DNA of 64,000 bases. It comes from Undaria pinnatifida (Eukaryota > Sar > Phaeophyceae > Laminariales > Alariaceae). The stretch spans positions 6,193,151-6,257,150 of the forward strand of contig JABAKD010000017.1 of assembly GCA_012845835.1 (NCBI GenBank). The letters run 5' to 3'. The position numbers and the translations under genes were made by a program. Under the pieces are notes generated by a model. That model was not told where the DNA came from. It did no database searches and saw only the letters and a program-made list of their open reading frames with translations. Below are positions 23,245 to 47,392 of this stretch, piece by piece (within the stretch, counting starts at the first letter, position 1; each line of letters begins with the position of its first letter).

Positions 23245-23690
23245 GATTTCATTTATTTTCGTATGGTACAGGTGTACCTTTTTTTTGTTTTCTGAGGCTT
23301 CTAACGTATCGAGGGGAGGTCTATAATTTGCCTTCTGAGGCAAGAAGTGGTTTATGAAAAACGATACATGCTACGGTACAGGTGTTCCTTTGTTGTGTTT
23401 TCTGAGGCTCCTAACCTATGGAGGGAAGGTCTACAATTGGCCTTCTGAGGCAAAAAGTGACTATGAAAATAGACACCTGCTACGGTACAGGTGTACCTTT
23501 TTTTCATTTTCTGAGGCTCCCAACCTATCGAGGGGAGGTATATAATTTGCCTTCTAACGCGAAAAGTGATTTCTGAAAAAAGACACATGCTCCCATAGAG
23601 GTGTACCTATTTTTTGTTTCCTGAGGCTCCTAACCTATTGAAGGAAGGTCTATAATTGGTCCTCTGAGGCAAAAACTGATTCTGAGTGCA
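23245..23690. repeat. Four-unit 110-bp tandem array
   Basis: The CTGAGGCT block recurs at about 23292, 23402, 23511 and 23621, each preceded by a CTACGGTACAGGTGTACC-like block. Both blocks also occur at the ends of MITE family B, so the array probably arose by amplifying one MITE end. Confidence 0.8.
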
Positions 23691-23948
23691 CTGAAAGTGC
23701 TTTTGTGCTGAACAAAGCCATGGCCTAGGTATGCAACAAAAAAGACGCTAAGGAGGAATGACATTATTTCGGCGATTGTGGGTTAACGCCTTCACTACTG
23801 GAAACCCTTTTTGGGGACATTTTTTACTTGAATTTAGTATAGGAAGGAATTTGGGAACTCTAGAGATTTAAAAAAGGGTCAAGGGGCCCCGTCATTCGGA
23901 AAATTTGTGATCCCGAATGGGTTACCTCTATCATACCGTGCGTCCTTG
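23691..23948. mobile_element. MITE B fragment with nested dispersed repeat
   Basis: CATGGCCTAGGTATGCAACA on one side and GGGGCCCCGTCATTCGG with CTCTATCATACCGTGCGTCC on the other match family B. Between them sits an inverted copy of the CAAGTAA...GGGGACATTTTT repeat (about 23790-23850), which suggests one repeat inserted into another. Confidence 0.6.
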
Positions 23949-23984
23949 ACGAGGTAGTCCACCAGGCATTCATTGCAACCCGAC

Positions 23985-24215
23985 CAGCCGGCCAACTAGC
24001 CAACCAACCACCAAATGAACCGAAACAGCCTATCCATCCAAGACCAAACTTTATATACGCTCGTATATATCATCCATCCAATCAGCCAACCCAAAAATCT
24101 ACTAGCCAACCAAACCGACCACCAACCAACCAACACCAACCAACCAACCAACCAAAATAACTAACCAATCAGTCAACGAAAACTCGACTACCAACCAACC
24201 AATCAACCAACCAAC
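23985..24215. repeat. CCAA/CCAAC-rich tract upstream of ASH2
   Basis: Imperfect CCAACCAACC repeats end about 75 bp before the ASH2 start codon and may lie in its promoter or 5' UTR. A pyrimidine-rich tract and AG at 24271-24272 directly before the start region could be a 5' UTR acceptor. Confidence 0.75.
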
Positions 24216-24289
24216 TAGCCAATGCACGACCCACAACCCACCGACGTTTTCCTGCCCCCCGCCCCCCCCCAGGGAACAAGCCACCTACC

Positions 24290-36314
<12,025 letters not shown>

Positions 36315-36321
<7 letters not shown>

Positions 36322-37350
36322 CGCAATCGGTAGCGCCGTCGGTAATGAAATCGGTAAACATCGTTGAAAAATTCATCGGTGCCGCCACCGGTAACGCAAA
36401 ATGTAACGCTATCCGTAACGCCATCGGCAACGCCGTCGGTGACCCTGGGGTAACCACGGTAAATTTTTGTGGATAACTCCGTCGATGACGTCGTCCATGG
36501 CGTGCCCGACGACACCATCGATGATTCCATCGGCGACTCCTTGGATTTGGGATAGGTAATTCCGTCGGTAATGCCATCGATAACACCATCGGTTCGCCGC
36601 CGGTGACTGCGCCGGTAACACCGTTGGTATCTCAAACGATATTGCCATATGTACGATCATTGATAGATCCGCCGGTACTGCCATGAGTAACGCCGTCTGT
36701 AGTGCCGTAGGCAACGTGATCGGTTTCACAGTCGGTAGCGCAGTCGGCAATTAATACCATCGGTAATGACATCTGTAACAACAACGGAAACGACGTCTGT
36801 CTTTCAGTCGGTAACGCCATAAGTAATAGCGTCGCTTGCTCCGTCGGTAGCACAGTCTGTAATTCCGTCGGTAATAACCCGTAACACCATCGGTTACACC
36901 GTCGGGAACGCCATAGGTAGCGGCGCAGTATCAAATTTTGTAACTCCCTCGGCAACATGAGCGGTAACACCATGGGTAACGACATCGGTAACACCGTCGG
37001 TAACACCGTCGGTAACACCATCGGTAACACCATCGGCAACACCATCGGCAACACCATCGGTAACACCATCGGTAATGCTGTCGACAACGATGTGGGTAAC
37101 TACGCCATCGCAATTGCCGGCAGTAACGAAGCCGTTACCGCCATTGGTAGCACAATTGGTAACACCCCGCTGGAAACGTCGTCGGTCGCACTTAAAACAA
37201 TCCCGAAAAACGCCGTCGGTGACACCATCGGTAACGCCGTCGGTAACGAAATTGCCAATGAAATTGGTAACATGATCGGCATTGGAATCGGTAACTATAC
37301 CGGTAACTCCGTCGGTAGCTTCGTTGGTAACTCCGTCGGTTTCACTGTCG
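36315..37350. repeat. 12-bp minisatellite starting at the ASH2 stop codon
   Basis: About one kilobase of GGTAACRCCRTC units, most regular at 36960-37080 and degenerate elsewhere, starts within the last ASH2 codons (GAAAGGTAGCGCAATCGGTAGCG). Because 12 is a multiple of three, most frames stay open on both strands (IGNTIGNT, DGVTDGVT, MVLPMVLP). These are repeat artefacts unless expression is shown. It probably forms part of the ASH2 3' UTR or flank. Confidence 0.85.
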
Positions 37351-38373
37351 GCGATTGGAAAATCGGCCATTGGAGGGAACTCCGGGAGAAAGCACAGCTA
37401 CCCCCCCCCCCGCCCTACCTGTGAAACGATATCCCCGCAGAAGCAAAATAGAAAAACAGGAACTAGATAAAACAGCAACAAGCACAAGGCTTATATGTTT
37501 CACGACATGAGTGCTTCTAGGGTGCAGCCGCCCGATGCTCCGAATACGCAGGCGCACTGTCTCCCACAGATGTCGATAGCGACGTTTGCGGAGGAGACGG
37601 GAGCATGGGCAAAGTATAGTGTGCCGTAGACTTACAGTCACGGCACCACTAGGTGCAGAGTACCGTCCGGAGAAATAAACTCTGTGGGTGTGGGATGGAT
37701 GTTTCATTTAGAACGGCTTCACCGGTGAATAGTAACACCAGACCCCGAGGGTGATGCAAGTTGCATACCAGGTACCTGGTAATTCTTGAACACCTAGTGT
37801 TTTCCATGTCAAAGGCAGACAACGTGCGTATACAAAGTGAAAAGTGGAAAGTGAAGAGGCAAACGACTGTGCACCCCGTACACTGCTCGCTCGTACATAC
37901 GTCGTCCCCAGTGCCTACGAGTCTCAACTGTTTAACCACGCCGCTGCTGACCTGATAGTTTGTACAATCCATCGCTGAACTTGGTCGAAATCTTGGAGAT
38001 AAATATATGGCTGTAGATCTTGTCAGGTTCTACGTTCGAACCCTCAAGGCGGCAAGGTGATAACTATTTCCATGGAGAAAGTAGAATGACAAAGGTCCTT
38101 CTTGCTGCCGTAACATGGTGAATCAGGGAGATGCAGACTGGTGACGCGGGATATATAGGAGGGTGAGCATGGCTAAGGTGAAGGTGATAGGAGGTGGTGA
38201 TAACGTACGAACTGCGATGAGGGCGCCAGGCTCGCTGAACGAGAAATTAGGTTGGCTCGGAAGTGAACACAAAGGTTCGTATCACCAAGCGTGAGGAGGG
38301 GGGGGCGGGTTCGAATCTGCACAGGGGGATTATAATATATTAGCCCAGGGGTTCGATTATTGTAGGGGGGGTT
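37351..38373. other. No recognised gene
   Basis: No coding region or known repeat is supported. A poly-C run lies at 37399-37410. Confidence 0.4.
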
Positions 38374-38651
38374 GGACGCGTGCTACGACAAAAGTAGCAC
38401 TTTTCTCCTGTTTTTGTTTCTGAATGACGGGTGTCCTTAACCCAAAATCGTCGGAAAAAAATAATTAATAATACATTTTTTTGCAAGATTCTCGCTAAGC
38501 CTTGTGTACCTAGACCGTGTGGGGTTTTCGATCCGGTAACACTCATGTTTTTCTCCAAATCGGTTTTTGGGAGAGAGGTCTTGAGCTCCTAAATTGAGGA
38601 ACACCTCAGAAAAAAAGTGGCGCACCTCTAGACTGTTCGTAGCACGAGACG
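38374..38651. mobile_element. MITE family B, copy 3
   Basis: Left GACGCGTGCTACGACAAAAG, right CGCACCTCTAGACTGTTCGT..AGCACGAGAC. Interior CTGAATGACGGG, CCTTAACCCAAAATCGTCGG, CTCCAAATCGG and GAGGTCTTGAGCTCCTAAAT. Confidence 0.8.
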
Positions 38652-40227
38652 GCGATGCTTTGAAGGGTTGATGTTGTGAAGCCCCTAGGGGGCTGCTATT
38701 TTGAGGTGGGGTGTGAATATTTCCAAAGGGAGACGGTACATTGGGAGGCGCGATAAATCACAACTGTTTAACGCCCGGAAAGCCCTAAATAATGCCGGTG
38801 TGTTGGGCTGGCACATGGCGGCACTATTGGGAGCCCCCCCACTGTACAATCGTGAGGTAAGGACGCTATCGGCACCACTAGCAGATGGATTGTCTCCGCC
38901 TCTTGCTGTCTTCGTGCGAATCCATCCCATCAGCAATCCACGGGGTTGGAGAGGCCGTCGTTGGCACGCACACCTGGGGTTGTCGGCGAGGAGGTGTACG
39001 GGGACGAGACCTCATTGCCATCCCAGAACTGCGAGTATATTTGCAAGCCACGTGTTACGCTACTGTCATGGGTTCATTATTCCAAAAATGAAACGCTTTG
39101 TCAGACCATGTCCATTAAACCACCCTTCATTTTGTGTGGTCAACTTCCTACACTAGCCCACCCGGAACTGAGCCCACTTAGTACCCCGATACCACTTCGA
39201 TGTTAATGCAGTCAGCCTCCGACCAGCGATACTACCCCGTGTTTCACTACCTGGTTTCGCCACCCGCCCGAGTGACTCTGTACCTCACATTTTAAGACAA
39301 TGTTTCGGCGCAGTGTAGCCAACCATTCCACGGCGGCTTCATACCGATAAAAAAAACCAGTCAAACCTTTAAATGGCAAAGGATTGAGGAAGTCACCCGC
39401 GCTCGTGCCCCCTAGCAATTGCAAAATGATCCCCCGAAACGTGACCCCCCTATGGTAGCCACGGTCCTCCGTAGGAGCCGTTGGAGGCCGTAGGTGCTTA
39501 AGGGCGAGCCGTAGTCGTGTGGCTTGCAACTAAAGCAGCAGCTCTAGGAGCGCGGCTAAGGATGCGCGGGGCCGCCCTGTTCCCCCGCCCCCACCCCACC
39601 CTGTGCTATTTGCAACGCTAGCCTATGAGTGCGAATTGATCTGAGCCGCACCATAGGAGATTATGGTCCCTTCGAGGCAGTACGTGTAGGCTTTGGAGTC
39701 TGCCACGCAACGGCTGTTGCGCTACAGGTGCATGAACATGAACGTGCCTTGATAAACCGTTCAAGAACAACACAAAACATTCGGCGGGCTATTGGATGAT
39801 ATACCGTGTGGTTAGAAGCAAATAACTAAAAGCTGTGGGGCACGATACTTAGGAGCCCCTCGGAGCAAGGCAGAATTACCGCTCTAATCGCCTCTCTAAT
39901 CCCCGTTCAGCTCTTATTTCTGATTGGACATCGTAAAGGTTTGATCATAGGAACCACAACCTACAACATGCCGATGCGACCGCTCTTGTTGGGCGAGTAT
40001 ATCGTATGCTGTAGCTTGTTGGGTGAATGCATATGTTTGTGACTAACGGGACTTCTACCCGTGGAAAATGCCCGATATCGTTGGGCATTTACTGCACCAT
40101 TCGTTGGGTACCTAGGCCATGACACTGCTAATCGGTTGGCACCTACTGGTTTATGCTTCCCTGGGGTATTCTTCCACTGCAGAGTGACTAGAAGTCTGTC
40201 CTGTGACCACGGACTTGATTGTATCCA
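38652..40227. other. No confirmed gene; one possible exon near 38701-38855
   Basis: A plus-strand frame at 38701-38855 (LGWHMAALLGAPPLYNRE) is followed by a GTAAGG donor-like site but has no recognised family. 39225-39350 shares a repeat with 63690-63800 (CTGTACCTCAC..TTAAGAC.ATG). Nothing else is supported. Confidence 0.3.
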
Positions 40228-40338
40228 CGATAATTGTTATTACAACAACAACAACAACAGCAACAACAGCAACAATAACAACAGCAGCAACAACAACAAC
40301 AACAGCAGCAGCAACAGCAACAACAACAGCAACAACAA

Positions 40339-40389
<51 letters not shown>

Positions 40390-40410
40390 ACAACAACAAC
40401 AACAACAATC
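40228..40410. repeat. CAA/CAG trinucleotide array
   Basis: About 170 bp of AAC/AGC triplets giving poly-Asn/Ser, poly-Thr/Ala or poly-Gln frames on plus and poly-Val, poly-Leu or poly-Cys on minus. No flanking domain is seen, so this is not called a gene. Confidence 0.9.
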
Positions 40411-40677
40411 GTCACACATGGGAATACTTTTGTCACAGTCAGTTGAGGTGCGGACCTCCTCAAAAGAAGTCCGCGAGAAAATTAGGGTGCATCCCTATCT
40501 ATGGTGGCAGGGTTTAGTGTAGTACCATGCGTGGACGCCCTGGCATGTCCTCGGGTTTACAGCTAATACTTCGTACCGTCGCCGACTTCAACGTGCGCAA
40601 TACTGTGACTTAGCTCCCCTGTTCGTTTATCCGTCTGAGCACGAATACCAAGCCGGGTGTACAGCGATCTTTGCCCT

Positions 40678-41021
40678 GGACTTCAGCTGAGTGCAGGAGT
40701 GTGCGAACGTGTGGAGGTTGTGTTGCGCTTACTGAGTCGTCGCGAGCACGCATTAGATGTATGGTGTGTATTGTCCACCTGCGTTTCGAAGGCTTACCCG
40801 ATTCGGCAACCTTGGGTATGGGCTGTCCTACAGCGTTTAGTGCGATGTTAGCCCCGGACTCTTGCTGAGCGCAGGAGTGTGCGGAGATGTTGAGGTTGTG
40901 TTGTGCTTGCTGAGTCCCCGCAAACTCGCATTGGACGTATGGTGTGGTCATTATCCACCTGCGTTGGGAAGGCTTACCCGACTCGGCAACCTTGGGCATG
41001 GGCTGTCCAACAGCGTTTAGC
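40678..41021. repeat. 177-bp tandem duplication
   Basis: GGACT.CAGCTGAGTGCAGG at about 40678 and its copy at about 40855 (GGACTCTTGCTGAGCGCAGG) run in parallel to GGGCTGTCC.ACAGCGTTTAG at each end. The unit length is a multiple of three, so a minus-strand frame (about 40999-40610) keeps a repeated KVAESGKPSxRRW motif. Confidence 0.8.
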
Positions 41022-41143
41022 GGTGTTTATCATTGAGCACCACCACCTCCTTAGCGTCCCCCAGTAGTGAGCCTGAAGACCTTTCAATTCTTGTTTGTGA
41101 AATTTTTGTGTAGTTGTTCGGGTTCCTCTTTATACGCACCGCT

Positions 41144-41391
41144 GACTGATTCTTACTACGATAGCCCCCCCCCTCCCCCCCCCCCCAACCGGCGTTTTCT
41201 TTATCGAAAGTTGCATGGCTGCTCGAAACAAGGAAGGATGCTATTGACAGCACCCATCCGTACATTTGCTTGGGTGCAAATGTCTATCGAGCGACGACGT
41301 CGGGGTGCCAAGGGACACCGTATTTCAGGAGATACGTCAAAACCTGTGATTTCGTTAATGAAAAGTCGGGAGGGCTACCGTAGGACGACTC
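41144..41391 (+). mobile_element. MITE family A, copy 3
   Basis: Left ACTGATTCTTACTACGATAG with a C-run; right GGGAGGGCTACCGTAGGACG. Interior GCATGGCTGCTCGAAACAAG and GAGCGACGACGTCGGGGTGC. Confidence 0.78.
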
Positions 41392-43229
41392 CGCTGGGAG
41401 GCCTATATTTTGTGCGGGGGGCAACCTCCCTAACCACGCGGTTGTGTTCGTTCACAATACATAGATAAACGTAAGGATAGCTCGAAGAACGGACGTGCAC
41501 GTTGCGAGTGAGCTTCTGCGTCACTTAAAATGCCCGAGCTTCGACGTGTTCTCGTTTGGTTTCGGAACGCAGAAAAACGCACTCATCTTGGTTCATGAAT
41601 TATTATTATTTTATGTCATGCGACGATGCGTAGCACGAGAATCAACGTTGACCACGCACACACATCTCCTATATCAAGGAAACCAAGGGAAGCAAAAAAG
41701 AAAGTCGATACAAGTACATGATAAAACTATGCAAGTACTCCATAGCCTACCTCCATTCTCCACCATCATCGACCGATCTCCCATCATATTTCCCCTTCTA
41801 CCATGCCCACCTCCAATCTCCATCCCGCAAGCTTTCGATAAGGATAAATTACGTGCAGCTTTTATTGGCAGTGCTATTCCGTGCTAATGTCACATGAAAA
41901 ACCATAAACCTTTGTTGGGGATCAGAGACATAAAATAGCGACCAGTTCCTTTCGTATTTACGACGTACAGAGGGCACGCGCAAGCCCAGAAAGGTTGACC
42001 CAAACAAGAACACGCCCTTCGTGAAAGGTTCCCGCACCCCAATCACACGCGCGCGACCGCGGCGAAAGCGTTGAAAACAGAACACTTCGGAAAAAAAAAT
42101 CAACACGACCTCTCAACAATCGCAACATACATACGATACAAGAAAAAGTTGTCGAAGGGAGAAGAAACCAACACGACCCCTCAACAATCGCACATATTAT
42201 ATGATACCTGTACGAAAAATACTTTTCGCGTATACCAAAATCAACATCATCCCTCAACGATCGCAACATAATTGATAATAATAATGAATGATGCTTGAGC
42301 CAAACCAGCTTCCCCGCCAAGACTAAAGTACATACTAGCGGCACAAAAGGAAAGGCAACCAAACACGCACCACGCACAAATGCGATCGACTCATGGGATA
42401 GAACGCATGCCGACGAAGCTACAAAAACACACTGAGAGCTACACGTGCTACGCTTGAAAAGCTGTTACCGCCCGGAAGTCATCACCTGTGTATAGTACAA
42501 CCAAGGAGTAGATATAACATCTAAGCTACATATGTCACGCTTAAAAATATGCACCGACTGACGTTGATGCGCTGTGTTTTCATGGTACACCTCAGGAAAA
42601 CGGTCAGCAAACGATGCGACTGAACATAAAACATTCGTCGTCGTAACAAAACACCCAAAACGCATACGCAATTCTGAGGGGGAGCGTGTGGAGCGTCGGG
42701 GGTGGGGGGTGGCAGTGCGTCATTGTCCCGTCTTGTAACTCAGCGGTTGCCTTCGCTCACGATCGCTCTTGCTGTGTGGAATGTGTGAGCTTACGGTGGC
42801 TCGCCGACAGCCGGTAGAAGACCTTCTCGTAAACACGGGTTGGTGGAGTGCGGCACGAATTTCAATTCCGAAATTCGAGCATGTAGTGACTACTCTTGGC
42901 AAAATATGGAATTCCCTTGGGATATCACTCTTAATAAAATTGGGTCCTTGGCTCTTCGTCCGCGGAGATGTCCGTCGAACATGATGATCATTACATGGTT
43001 CACCCGAGAAATACTGACACACAACATGAGAAATTGCGTACGGCATACTCAATGATACCCGACACGAAACTTTGCGTACGACGTACTCCCACGGCCCACA
43101 CGACTGCTTTTCCCGGCGCCTGCTAGACCTGTCGTTCCCTCGGGGTGGTGGAGGTTGCCAGAAGCAGGGACTACGATGCCCAAAAACACAGACTTGTGCC
43201 ATTTGCTGAAGAATGCAAGATAGTCCAAA
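41392..43229. other. No gene; three-unit ~68-bp array at 42100-42275
   Basis: ACGACC(T/C)CTCAACAATCGCA recurs at about 42103, 42173 and, more diverged, 42247. The rest shows no supported coding region. The 3' UTR of the downstream minus-strand gene would lie just below 43230. Confidence 0.5.
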
Positions 43230-46200
43230 TCAAGCAAGCAGGACAAAGTCGGTGCCCAGAGGGCCGGAAACCCGGTAGTCTTCCACACTCCCACGGAACG
43301 CTCCCTCCCCCTCCAGCACCTCGTGGCCATCATCACCAATCACAGGGCGGGCCGTCTCGCCCAGGATCCCGGACAGGTTAGGGTTGTCGATGGTCAGGCC
43401 GTCCAGCCCGACGTCCATCTGCCAGAACTCCATCTCGGGGAGCACGCGTCCGTCCCAGTTTAGCTCCCCGTACGTCTGGTACCCTAATCCGGCGTTCAAG
43501 CGAAGGTCGACGGTGGGGGTCATAATCTTGAGGATGGCGTGGATGGACTGCACCTCGGACAGACCGTGTTCTGCGATGTACTTGGCGCACCATCCGGCGG
43601 CCGCCATCTGGTCGAAACTTAAGACCCAGTCTTCGAAGCTCTCGGACCTTAGCTGCCGTCTGCCCAGGAGCATCTCCGCGTACATGCGCGCCCAGAGCTT
43701 GTCGCCGCCGAACTGGCGACACTCCACCGGTAGATTGGTCGAGGACACGTCGATGGCCTCAGTTACATAGGCGTCTCTAGTGGGAATAAGGATATGATCG
43801 GCCTCTCCTCCGTTGACGGTAGCGCGGAGGCCACCGTTTGCGAGGCAAACCTCTTCGCCATTCGGACAGCCACTGGTGAGGGTTGTGTAAGGGTCCTTTA
43901 CCTCCACCACGAGAGAGGTACCGTCCGATATCACGCTAACACCGGTGACCAGCTGCCGGTTTGGGAACTCCTCGGGCAGGGGGGCGGTGAGGCGAACGTT
44001 GACGTGGAAGTCGGCGTCGGCGTCTTTGACAAGGCAGTACCATCCGCCGTTTTCTCCGGACCAATCGATGTGCTGGCCGCGGAGGCCCTGCATGTGGGGC
44101 TCACCGCACAAGCTGCTTCCGGATGGGCACACTGGAGTTGAAGTTTTACAAGGGTGGGAATGAGGGTCAGTTAATACTTCAAAACACACATGAGGTGGAA
44201 GGAGGGGGTGTATGGAACTGTGGAATGGAGTCGAGGCTGTATGTACGGTTTATCCCAGCTTCGAAAAACGTCTTGGATTGGTGCTTGGCTCTTTCCGTAA
44301 TTCCAACGAAAACTGTAAACGTAGCCCAAGCCCTAGCCGCGACCCGGATTCGCACCCTGATCCTGACCTAACTTCGACCCCTCGTGAAAGACGTCGGACT
44401 GAGTGACGCCTCAGCAAGCAGTTTTATGTCTGCACTACCAGTCACGGCATACAAGTTTCTGCTCGGCGATATTTGTAGAAAGATGTTCATGTATGCTGTT
44501 CAAGCATTGGCGGGTGCGACGAAGAGGGTACTGGACGCATGACCATCTACAAACTGCACCAAAGTGCCAACTCCACAAAATTGTCAGCACAAGTTCGAAA
44601 AACTGCTACAAGCGGCGACGATAATCTTACGCATTGTGCCACGTCGGCCAGTGGGGTTACACACCTAGCGCGTCTTCAGTGGCGTACGTCCAGATCCAGA
44701 TGCAGCAGTAGAAGCGAAACCGGGGCAAGGAGAAAGGGTTGGAAGGGAGCATCTTGAGTTGGCAGTATCGATAGAAACAGCTATTGTTCCTTGGAAGAGC
44801 ACGCAGCGTGTGTGTCGGCGAAGAAGTGGATGCATGATGGAAAGCACAGCAACCGAGCATATGGAGAGTACATGGGTGACGCGTGCTACGAGGGACAGGT
44901 AGCACTATGGTTGGCGGAAACGTGTTCTGATTGGCGTGGTTTCTTGACCCCAAAATATGTCCGGTTTTTTCTATTTCAAAAACAGAAACAAAAACCATTA
45001 CATACGCCTCTACCGTATAGGCCATGGGATATGTCATCCGGGAGCACTTTCAGAAGTATCAGGAGCAACCGAAGCTTGCGACGATATGGAGGTGACACTT
45101 TTTCGTCTGACATAGTTTTTGAACGACGGGGCTCCATAACCCGAAATCGTCGGGAAAAAACATGAATAATAGGCCATTTTTCATGTGAACGGCCCTCGTT
45201 GTGCACCTAGACCATGCGATTTTCCATCTCCGGTCAGCAGTTTCATTTGTTTTCTCCTCAAACTAGGTTTTTGGGAGAAGGAGGGTCTTAAGCTCCCAAA
45301 TTGAGGAGTAGTATTAGAAAAAAACCGGTGCACCTCTATCGTAGTCCGCGTCCTTTTTTCTTGGAGGTTTAAGGCGCAGAACTCTTCAAACGGGGAGCCC
45401 TAGAGAACGAAAAAGGGCACCTGTACCCCGCAGCATGCGTCGGATGTACGCTGGGGTGCGTGGCTTGCGCTCAAAATTCGTTCAGTGGGCTGACACAGGC
45501 CGTATGCTGGCGAGGTGGGTGCATTTTATATGGAGCGCAGATGAATGAACGGCCCTTACATTTTCGTCTGTACGTAGCGCTAGTGTTGGCTCGAGGTATG
45601 TGGGGTCGGAACGGGGTGGGGGGGGGCGCGATGATAAGCGAGGGGTGTGGCGTACACATCAAGATGAGCACCAACACCGAAAAGAGGACACGGCTAGATG
45701 ACTTATTCTAGGATAGCCCCCCCCCCCCCCCCCGCAAAAAAAGCAGCGATTTCTTTAACGAACGGTTCATGGCTGCTCGACATGAGGAAAGTTATACTAT
45801 GAAACATACGATCGCTTCACGTATTTTCTTGTTTGCACAAAGGGCTGCCGAATGATGTGACGTCGGGCGGGGGCACCGCAATCCAGGAGACACGGTCGGA
45901 AGCTGGTTTCAAAACCGGCGATTTATTTAAAGACTTGTTGAGGGGGCTACCGCAAAAAGGACACTGAGATTTGTTTCGTACGGCAATTTAAGACGCACAC
46001 GCTACACGGCAGAGGTAGCACTTTTTGAGTGAAACGTTTTCAGTTAGCGCCGCAGTCTCCACTTGGGAACAAAACACTTGGTGTTAGACTAGGATAGTTT
46101 TAGGAGTTGGAAGTGGGTTAACTTAACCTGAAAATAGTTTTTGTAAAAATCTTTGAAACACGTCGGCTGTGAGTACGACCGATTGATTTGGGAAAAAAAA

Positions 46201-47392
46201 GCTCGTTGCGCTTTTGGAATCATTTTCGCGGTGTAGTTAGGCCGAAGGGTTTTATTCATATCTGGTACCTGGGTAGCGTTTTTGCTAATCCCCCAAGTCA
46301 GTAATTACGGGAAAAAGGTTGATTGAGATCCTCAAACGAGGAGCCATAGACCAAGAAATGGGCCACCGCGAGACACCGTGGCACGCGTCTCACGCTCATT
46401 ATTTGAAGGCAAACGTGTCAGAACAGAGAAAACACAAACAACAAACGTGGGTGGGAAAATTGAGCAGACTCACTGCAACAGTTCTCTCCGGCGCTGTCCA
46501 AACTGCAGCTGCCTCGGACCGTTTGCTGGGAAGCGGAGTAGTTACAACCCTGCCGTGGGGAGGATTAAGCGGAAGCACAACAATCCCGGACAGCGAACAC
46601 ACCAACGTCGTTACGCTCGGATGTGTACTACTCTTGAACGTTTCCTGGTATTGTTTAATGTAGCCCCTGACAAATGTTTATTTACATGGTGGTGCATGTA
46701 TATTTTTATTTTTGCCCCTCGACAACATGGCGTAGATGCCGTTCTGATGTCAATCGAATATCCTTCCATAAAGCACCAGTAGCTAGTACCTAACAGTGCA
46801 TGTATATCGTTCGAAAAAAAGCTTTTCAATTTAACACATTGGGCACTTGTCTCGCTACGGCTTTCGTCTATGTCCAACCTTGGTCTGTGTGAATGGTTAC
46901 ATGGTGTGCGCCGCCATCGTTGTAATAGGAAATCAGAATTCTATGAACGAGTCATCGGTGTTGGACTCTGCTACGAGAGCATTTCAATCGAGAAACACGC
47001 CACCCTACCGCAAAAGCGCGGTTTAAAGATGCGAGCAACTACAGCAGAACCAAGCCAACACGGTAAGTCATCACACTATTTCCGCTGCTGAGCTACTAAA
47101 CTGCGAGAGAGTATGCTTTACCCCCAACAAGATATGCGGCGGATGTTTGGACTTCAATCCATCCCATACGAGCTACGTAACAATCGGAAAAAAAATAGCC
47201 ACCCACACTTCGAACTATTTGTGGGGGAGCTTATTTTGCAGGAGTAGGCGCGTGGTGTTTTCGACTTACCGCTCCTGCGCGCATCCCTCTGCATGCAGCT
47301 CGCTGCTTTTGCTTGAGGTTCATGCCGGCAGCTTGTTGCGGAAGCGACAGGGCGAGGAGCCCGACCGCCATCATTCCAGAAGCTCGCACCAT
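43230..47392 (-). CDS. Secreted VWD/root-cap-like domain protein
   Basis: Model: exons 47392-47270, 46525-46474, 44131-43230; 1077 nt, 358 aa plus stop. Donors are GTAAGT and GTGAGT, acceptors CAG, and phases agree (0, then 1). Residues 1-23 are a signal peptide (MVRASGMMAVGLLALSLPQQ then AAG). A Cys-containing linker follows (CRGM, GSC, ENCC). The last exon alone is secure: CGEPHMQGLRGQHIDWSGE, GGWYCLVKD, FPNRQLVTGVSVISDG, HAILKIMTP, LSGILGETARP and EDYRVSGPLGTDFVLLA. The order of GEPHMxGLRGxxxDWxGxxGGWYCL and a late GxLGETxRP resembles VWD and plant root-cap domains of extracellular proteins. The function is unknown; a cell-wall or matrix role is inferred. Exon 1-3 joining is provisional because intron 2 (2.3 kb) could hide another phase-1 exon. 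A paralogue lies at 62.7 kb. Confidence 0.75.
44878..45353. mobile_element. MITE family B, copy 4 (longer, possibly two overlapping)
   Basis: Left GACGCGTGCTACGAGGGACA, right TGCACCTCTATCGTAGTCCG. An internal family end (CTTGCGACGATATGGAGGTG) at about 45075-45095 suggests a second copy joined or inserted. It lies inside the presumed intron 2 of the VWD-like gene. Confidence 0.7.
45700..45965 (+). mobile_element. MITE family A, copy 4
   Basis: Left GACTTATTCTAGGATAGCCC with a C-run, right GAGGGGGCTACCGCAAAAAG. Interior TTCATGGCTGCTCGACATGA and GAAGCTGGTTTCAAAACCGG. Confidence 0.78.

Noticed and set aside
23245-23690. CRISPR array
   Set aside because: Units are contiguous 110-bp tandem copies without unique spacers, in a eukaryotic context.
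36632-37424. Frames of IGNTIGNT, DGVTDGVT and MVLPMVLP repeats
   Set aside because: A 12-bp repeat leaves most frames open on both strands; no start context, splice site or domain supports coding.
40228-40410. Poly-Asn/Ser protein gene
   Set aside because: The open frame is due to the CAA/CAG repeat; no domain or splice partner was found.
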